Translations under genes and position numbers: made by a program
Notes under the pieces: model-generated
Seen by the model: the letters and a program-made list of their open reading frames with translations, nothing else
Told to the model about the DNA's origin: nothing
The model's database searches: none
Shown: in pieces, positions 5,283-5,452 of the stretch
Position numbering within the stretch: the stretch's first letter is position 1
Layout: each line of letters begins with the position of its first letter
Assembly (NCBI GenBank): GCA_964413275.1
Contig: CAYPSO010000185.1
Span: 1 to 5,452 of the forward strand
Reading direction: 5' to 3'
Length of the DNA stretch: 5,452 nt
DNA from: JAABRE01 sp964413275
Lineage (GTDB): Bacteria > Cyanobacteriota > Cyanobacteriia > Cyanobacteriales > JAABRE01

Positions 5283-5452
5283 AGGAGGTAATAGGTAATA
5301 GGTAATAGGTAAGAGGTAATAGGTAGGAGGTAAGAGGTAATAGGTAATAGGTAATAGGTAAGAGGTAATAGGTAAGAGGTAATAGGTAATAGGTAAGAGG
5401 TAGGAGGTAAGAGGTAAGAGGTAATAGGTAATAGGTAAGAGGTAATAGGTAA
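5283..5452. repeat. Heptanucleotide tandem array, at least 24 units, open at the right edge
   Basis: An uninterrupted run of 24 heptamers plus two bases begins 5 bp after the aepX stop codon and continues past the window. Only three unit types occur: AATAGGT (13 copies), AAGAGGT (8) and AGGAGGT (3). Only the second and third bases vary, and there is no indel in 170 bp. It resembles the short tandemly repeated repetitive sequences of filamentous and unicellular cyanobacteria. It lies where the next transporter genes would be expected, so it could separate aepX from them. No terminator hairpin is seen before it. Confidence 0.95.

Noticed and set aside
5283..5452. Stop-free minus strand through the heptamer array, reading as a repeating TYYLLPI-like peptide
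   Set aside because: The unit lacks any stop on that strand by composition alone; there is no start codon or other sign of a gene in view.
5283..5452. CRISPR array
   Set aside because: Units are contiguous 7-mers with no spacers.

Overview
The window looks like part of a cyanobacterial chromosome. It is AT-rich, carries two perfect HIP1 octamers (GCGATCGC) plus several near-matches, has heptanucleotide tandem repeats at gene borders, and contains a GTGGGCA-type inverted repeat of a kind common between cyanobacterial genes. Its theme is phosphonate scavenging. The sequence is a draft assembly: a 100-N gap sits inside one gene and can be explained as an artefact.

Layout. On the minus strand, read from right to left, are a two-domain VOC protein (4002-3056, split by the gap), a Nudix hydrolase (2971-2405) behind a good sigma70-type promoter, a phosphonatase-like HAD hydrolase (2381-1650), a small inverted-repeat element with a 22-codon ORF at its edge (1627-1496), an AllA-like cupin (1469-792), and a PhnZ-like HD-domain oxygenase (795-253). 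The last two overlap by ATGA. At the left edge (1-81) is a damaged or truncated phnD, the phosphonate-binding protein gene. On the plus strand, divergent from the VOC gene, is a lipoprotein (4198-5277) that closely resembles the 2-aminoethylphosphonate (2-AEP) binding protein AepX/PhnS2. Five base pairs after its stop codon begins an array of at least 24 heptamers, which runs off the right edge.

How it may work together (inference). AepX would capture 2-AEP or a related phosphonate, with the ATPase and permease genes probably outside the window. The PhnZ-like diiron enzyme, the phosphonatase-like HAD enzyme, or both would release phosphate. The canonical partner of PhnZ, the 2-oxoglutarate dioxygenase PhnY, is not in the window. 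An AllA-like cupin sits in its place, translationally coupled to the HD gene, and this pair is the most interesting lead here. The divergent intergenic region upstream of aepX holds a Pho-box-like ladder of 8-bp units at 11-bp spacing, which would fit phosphate-starvation control.

The HD, HAD, AepX-like and Nudix assignments rest on visible motifs and are firm at family level. The cupin's reaction, the Pho box and the history of phnD are less certain.
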